Source: Gammaproteobacteria bacterium (lineage in GTDB: Bacteria > Pseudomonadota > Gammaproteobacteria > Steroidobacterales > Steroidobacteraceae). From it: a stretch of 7,883 nt of DNA. This document shows positions 5,289 to 7,883 of the stretch, piece by piece. The stretch lies in contig JASHVF010000324.1 of NCBI GenBank assembly GCA_030039615.1, positions 1 through 7,883 of the forward strand, in the 5' to 3' direction. Numbering within the stretch: position 1 is the stretch's first letter; each line of letters begins with the position of its first letter. Position numbers and translations under genes: made by a program. The notes under the pieces were generated by a model. It was not told the DNA's origin and did no database searches. It saw nothing but the letters and a program-made list of their open reading frames with translations.

Positions 5289-7256
5289 CTACATCCCGAA
5301 CGTGTCGCGCAGGAGTTTCTCGCTGCGGCTCAGCATCTCCTTCCTGGCCGCCGAGTCATCGAGCTTATGGTCGAGGCCCTCGAAGGTAACCAGTGTGACC
5401 TTCGCGCCTGCGGACTTGAGGGCCGACTCCATGCGCTGCGACTGCTCAATGTTCACATTGAGGTCCATCGTGCCGTGAAAGAGCAGCACAGGCGCGCGGA
5501 GCCGGTCTGCGTGCTGAGCGGGGGATCCCTCGCGCACGTGCGGCCCCTCGCCGACGTACTCGCTGACGTACTCGAAGTCGGCCCAGCGACGTCGCTCCTC
5601 CTTGAGCAGGTTGAGGTCGGTCACGGGAGCGATCGCGACCACGGCCTTGAAGAGGGCCGGGTCCTCGACTGCGGACTGCAGCGCCGCGTAGCCGCCGTAC
5701 GACCAGCCAACGATTGCGAGCTTGCCGGGGTCTGCGCCCTCTTTGACGAGCCAGCGGCCGCCGTCGAGCACATCCCCGATCGCCAGCTTCCAGGAACGGA
5801 ACCCGTTGTGGGCGAACCAGCTGTCTCCGTAGCCCCAGGAGCCGCGGAAGTTCGGCCGCAGCACGGCAAAGCCGCGGTTGGCAAAGAATTGCGACAGCCA
5901 GTCAAAGCCCCACACGTCGCGGGAATCCGGACCGCCGTGCGGCATGACGATCGCCGGGAGTCCCTTCACGCTTTCCACTCCGGGCGGCAGGGTCAGGTAG
6001 CCGGGAATCTCGGTGCCGTCCGCGGCCGCATAGGTCACCGGCTTCACGGTGGCGAGCTTCACGCCCTCGAGCTGGTTACGCACCACGAAGAGCGTCTGCA
6101 GCTGACGGGACTTCTTGTCGAACAGGTAGTAGACGCCGGGATCCGTGTCGGTGCTCGTCTGCACGAGCAGGCGGCTTTCGTCCACGCTCGCCCCGATCAC
6201 GTGAGGCGCGACGTGCAGCGCGCGCGCAAGCGACTCGATGAGCGCCTTCACGTCCGGCGCGAAGTACTCGGTATGGCGGAACTCGGTGTAGTAGGTTGCA
6301 CCGACCACGCGGTGCTGCCGCCCAAGCGTGACCAGCCCTGCGACGTCGACCTGCGGGTTGGCGTAGACCAGCTGCTCGGCGCGGCCCGGATCGAGCGCCA
6401 CGCTGTAGAGCGCCATGCGACCGTCGAGCTTCTTGAACCCGTAGGCTACGTTGCGCTCCGGATCGACCGCGCGCGGCTCGAAGCCGCTGTCGTCCTTGGT
6501 CTGAAACGTGCTGAGCGGCAGCAGATCCTCCGAACCCGGCGGGTGAAAGTTGTACTGGATGACGCCCGTGATGCCGCGGCCGGTGATCTCGCCGTTGGCG
6601 ACGATGCGCACATGACCGTGTCCGTCGCTGATGTAGCCGATGGCATCGCGGCGCGGCGGCTCCACCCGATGAGAATCGCGGGTGCGCGTGTCGACCTCGT
6701 CGACCCCGAGGCCCGTCTCGGCGGAGCCGAAACGGGTGCCGATCTTGTCGTTCGCGCCATAAACACGCGTCATGAGCACCGAGGCGTCGGTCTCCGGCAG
6801 CCAATCGATCACCTCACCGCCCCCGAGGATGAGCCCGTGTGTGCGGGAGGTCTGCTCATTGCTGAGCTGCCTGGGATTGGACCCGTCGGCGTTCACCGCG
6901 ACGACACGGGTAAAGGGCAGGACGCCGAGCGCCGCATCGTTGGCGAGCAGGTAGATGTCGCATACCAGCCGGTCGTTCGAGACCCAGCCGCACCGTTCCA
7001 GCCGCTCGGGACTGCCGCTCGCGGCTATGGCCGGCTTCGGCTTCGCATCCTTGGCGAGGCTCAGCGTGTAGACGATCGATCCCTGGCCCTGGCCCGGGGC
7101 GATCCAGGCGAGGCTCTGGCCGTCCGGAGACAGCGCGAGGTCGCTGACACTGGGCCGGGCTCCGAAGGCCGCGGCCGCATCGAAAGGCGCCGGATCGGCC
7201 GCCGCGTACGCAGCGTGCAGGCATAACCCGACCCCGGCGAGCGTGAGTCTGCGCAT
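5289..7256 (-). CDS. exported S9-family (prolyl oligopeptidase-type) serine peptidase
   Basis: 655 residues. A signal peptide (MRRLTLAGVGLCLHAAYA, cut near 20-21) sends it to the periplasm or envelope. Residues from about 30 to 390 form the beta-propeller region (e.g. VSDLALSPDGQSLAWIAP), which gates access to the active site in this family. The C-terminal alpha/beta-hydrolase domain carries HGGP at 440-443 (oxyanion region), NFRGSWGYG at 469, the nucleophile elbow GWSYGG with Ser519, Asp598 in HGTMDLNV, and His630 in LDHK. The triad is complete and correctly spaced, so it should be active. S9 enzymes cleave oligopeptides, often after proline; acylaminoacyl- or dipeptidyl-peptidase activity is also possible and specificity cannot be read here. 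The ATG at 7256 is supported by GGGGGGAA just upstream and by the signal peptide. It lies 111 nt after rpsJ, with no clear promoter of its own. Confidence 0.93.
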   Translation of the reverse strand: MRRLTLAGVGLCLHAAYAAADPAPFDAAAAFGARPSVSDLALSPDGQSLAWIAPGQGQGSIVYTLSLAKDAKPKPAIAASGSPERLERCGWVSNDRLVCDIYLLANDAALGVLPFTRVVAVNADGSNPRQLSNEQTSRTHGLILGGGEVIDWLPETDASVLMTRVYGANDKIGTRFGSAETGLGVDEVDTRTRDSHRVEPPRRDAIGYISDGHGHVRIVANGEITGRGITGVIQYNFHPPGSEDLLPLSTFQTKDDSGFEPRAVDPERNVAYGFKKLDGRMALYSVALDPGRAEQLVYANPQVDVAGLVTLGRQHRVVGATYYTEFRHTEYFAPDVKALIESLARALHVAPHVIGASVDESRLLVQTSTDTDPGVYYLFDKKSRQLQTLFVVRNQLEGVKLATVKPVTYAAADGTEIPGYLTLPPGVESVKGLPAIVMPHGGPDSRDVWGFDWLSQFFANRGFAVLRPNFRGSWGYGDSWFAHNGFRSWKLAIGDVLDGGRWLVKEGADPGKLAIVGWSYGGYAALQSAVEDPALFKAVVAIAPVTDLNLLKEERRRWADFEYVSEYVGEGPHVREGSPAQHADRLRAPVLLFHGTMDLNVNIEQSQRMESALKSAGAKVTLVTFEGLDHKLDDSAARKEMLSRSEKLLRDTFGM

Positions 7257-7332
7257 GGTTCCCCCCGTTCCCCAAGCTCTGTCGTCAACACGCGGCGCAT
7301 CTCATGGGACGCTTGCGGGAGTCACGCGCAGC

Positions 7333-7359
7333 GCCGAAATTGCCGCAGGCAATTTCGGC
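7333..7359 (-). terminator. perfect 12-bp inverted repeat after rpsJ, probable transcript-end hairpin
   Basis: GCCGAAATTGCC and its exact complement GGCAATTTCGGC are separated by 3 nt and begin 8 nt after the rpsJ stop. The placement fits the 3' end of the tuf-rpsJ transcript. There is no T-run on either side, so a canonical intrinsic terminator is not shown. It may act as a 3'-end-stabilising hairpin after Rho-dependent termination, or attenuate read-through into the peptidase gene. Confidence 0.55.
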
Positions 7360-7367
7360 CAATCAGA

Positions 7368-7679
7368 TCAATTGAGTTTGATCTGAACGTCGACGCCGGC
7401 CGGGAGCTCGAGCTTCATGAGCGCGTCCACCGTCTTGTCGGTGGGGTTCATGATGTCCATGAGGCGCTTGTGGGTGCGCAGCTCGAACTGGTCGCGCGCG
7501 TCCTTGTCGGCGTGCGGCGAGATGAGCACGGTGAAGCGCTCCATCTTGGTCGGTAGCGGCACCGGGCCCTTGACGGTCGCGCCGGTGCGCTTGGCCGTCT
7601 CGACGATCTCGCGTGCGGAGCTGTCGATCAGGCGATGGTCGAAAGCCTTCAAGCGGATGCGGATGTTCTGGTTTGCCAT
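7368..7679 (-). CDS. rpsJ: 30S ribosomal protein S10 (NusE)
   Basis: 103 residues, matching the E. coli length, starting MANQNIRIRLKAFDHRLID. The motifs EIVETAKRTGA, GPVPLPTKMERFTVLISPH, KDARDQFELRTHKRL and KTVDALMKLELPAGVDVQI identify it with certainty. S10 assembles into the 30S head and, as NusE, links NusB/NusG to RNA polymerase in transcription antitermination. It starts 12 nt after the tuf stop, with AGAGG and AAGG upstream of the ATG at 7679-7677, so it is almost surely co-transcribed with tuf. It would normally be followed directly by rplC. Here the next ribosomal gene is 5.1 kb away and a strong hairpin follows the stop codon. Confidence 0.98.
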   Translation of the reverse strand: MANQNIRIRLKAFDHRLIDSSAREIVETAKRTGATVKGPVPLPTKMERFTVLISPHADKDARDQFELRTHKRLMDIMNPTDKTVDALMKLELPAGVDVQIKLN

Positions 7680-7691
7680 CGCCTTAGCCTC

Positions 7692-7883
7692 TTACTTCAG
7701 GATCTTTGCGACGACGCCGGCGCCGACGGTCTTGCCACCCTCACGGATCGCAAAGCGCAGCCCCTGGTCCATCGCAATCGGGCTGATCAGCTCGATCGTC
7801 ATCTTGATGTTGTCCCCGGGCATCACCATCTCCACCCCCGCCGGCAGCTCGATGGTCCCCGTCACGTCCGTCGTGCGAAAGTA
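7692..7883 (-). CDS. tuf: elongation factor Tu, C-terminal part (cut by window edge)
   Basis: The minus strand from 7883 encodes the last 63 residues of EF-Tu before a TAA at 7694-7692: YFRTTDVTGTIELPAGVEMV at the cut, then MPGDNIKMTIELISPIAMD, GLRFAIREGGKTVGAGVVAK and a terminal ILK. This is domain III, the second beta-barrel, which contacts aminoacyl-tRNA and EF-Ts. The GTPase domain lies outside the window. As the last gene of a typical str operon (rpsL-rpsG-fusA-tuf) it is followed at once by rpsJ. Confidence 0.98.
   Translation of the reverse strand, partial: YFRTTDVTGTIELPAGVEMVMPGDNIKMTIELISPIAMDQGLRFAIREGGKTVGAGVVAKILK

Noticed and set aside
5367..7226. A 619-codon open frame on the plus strand opposite the S9 peptidase
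   Set aside because: It mirrors the codon structure of a high-GC gene; its translation is low-complexity, rich in Arg, His, Val and Ala, with no recognisable motif, while the minus strand carries a full S9 triad and signal peptide.
7257..7332. A promoter for the S9 peptidase based on a TTGACG in the rpsJ-peptidase gap
   Set aside because: The expected -10 position is a G-rich stretch next to the ribosome binding site, so there is no plausible -10.
2245..7367. The inserted block as a transposon, prophage, integron or defence island
   Set aside because: No transposase, integrase, recombinase, tRNA site or matching terminal repeats were seen, and the inserted genes show the same high GC content as the ribosomal genes.
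1..7883. CRISPR arrays, tRNA or rRNA genes
   Set aside because: No regularly spaced repeats, cloverleaf-like sequences or rRNA segments were seen on either strand.

Overview
The window is a high-GC stretch of a proteobacterial chromosome carrying the 3' end of the str operon and the start of the S10 operon, all read on the minus strand. EF-Tu, S10, L3, L4, L23 and L2 all resemble the gammaproteobacterial versions. The long Sel1/TonB-type protein and the exported S9 peptidase are typical of Xanthomonadales/Nevskiales/Steroidobacter-like lineages. The genus cannot be fixed from the sequence alone.

Layout in minus-strand gene order. (1) 7883-7368: the last 63 codons of tuf, a 12-nt gap, then rpsJ (S10), followed 8 nt later by a perfect 12-bp inverted repeat. 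(2) 7256-3992: an exported prolyl-oligopeptidase-family (S9) serine peptidase, then a membrane protein with a bacterial PH (bPH_2) domain and a C-terminal domain that looks like the beta domain of von Hippel-Lindau protein (VHL). (3) 2600-3988 on the plus strand: an exported protein with Sel1-like repeats around a TonB-C-like domain, converging on the PH/VHL gene with only 3 nt between stop codons. (4) 2599-2245: a divergent intergenic region with a strong sigma70-type promoter pointing towards rplC and a leader of about 215 nt with three hairpins. (5) 2244-1: rplC, rplD, rplW and the first 199 codons of rplB, tightly packed and translationally coupled.

The main point is that the usually contiguous rpsJ-rplC junction is broken by about 5.1 kb holding three genes with no evident ribosomal role, one of them on the opposite strand. 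rpsJ therefore appears to belong to the tuf (str) transcript, and rplC-rplD-rplW-rplB to have its own promoter with a GC-rich discriminator, as is usual for growth-rate-controlled promoters. No transposase, integrase, tRNA or flanking repeat marks how the block arrived.

The most unusual protein is the PH/VHL fusion. Its C-terminus aligns without gaps to about 42 residues of human VHL as I recall that sequence, keeping counterparts of Trp88, Tyr98, Ser111 and Trp117 but not His115 of the hydroxyproline-binding pocket. It sits just downstream of a proline-type peptidase. Any functional link between the two is inference.
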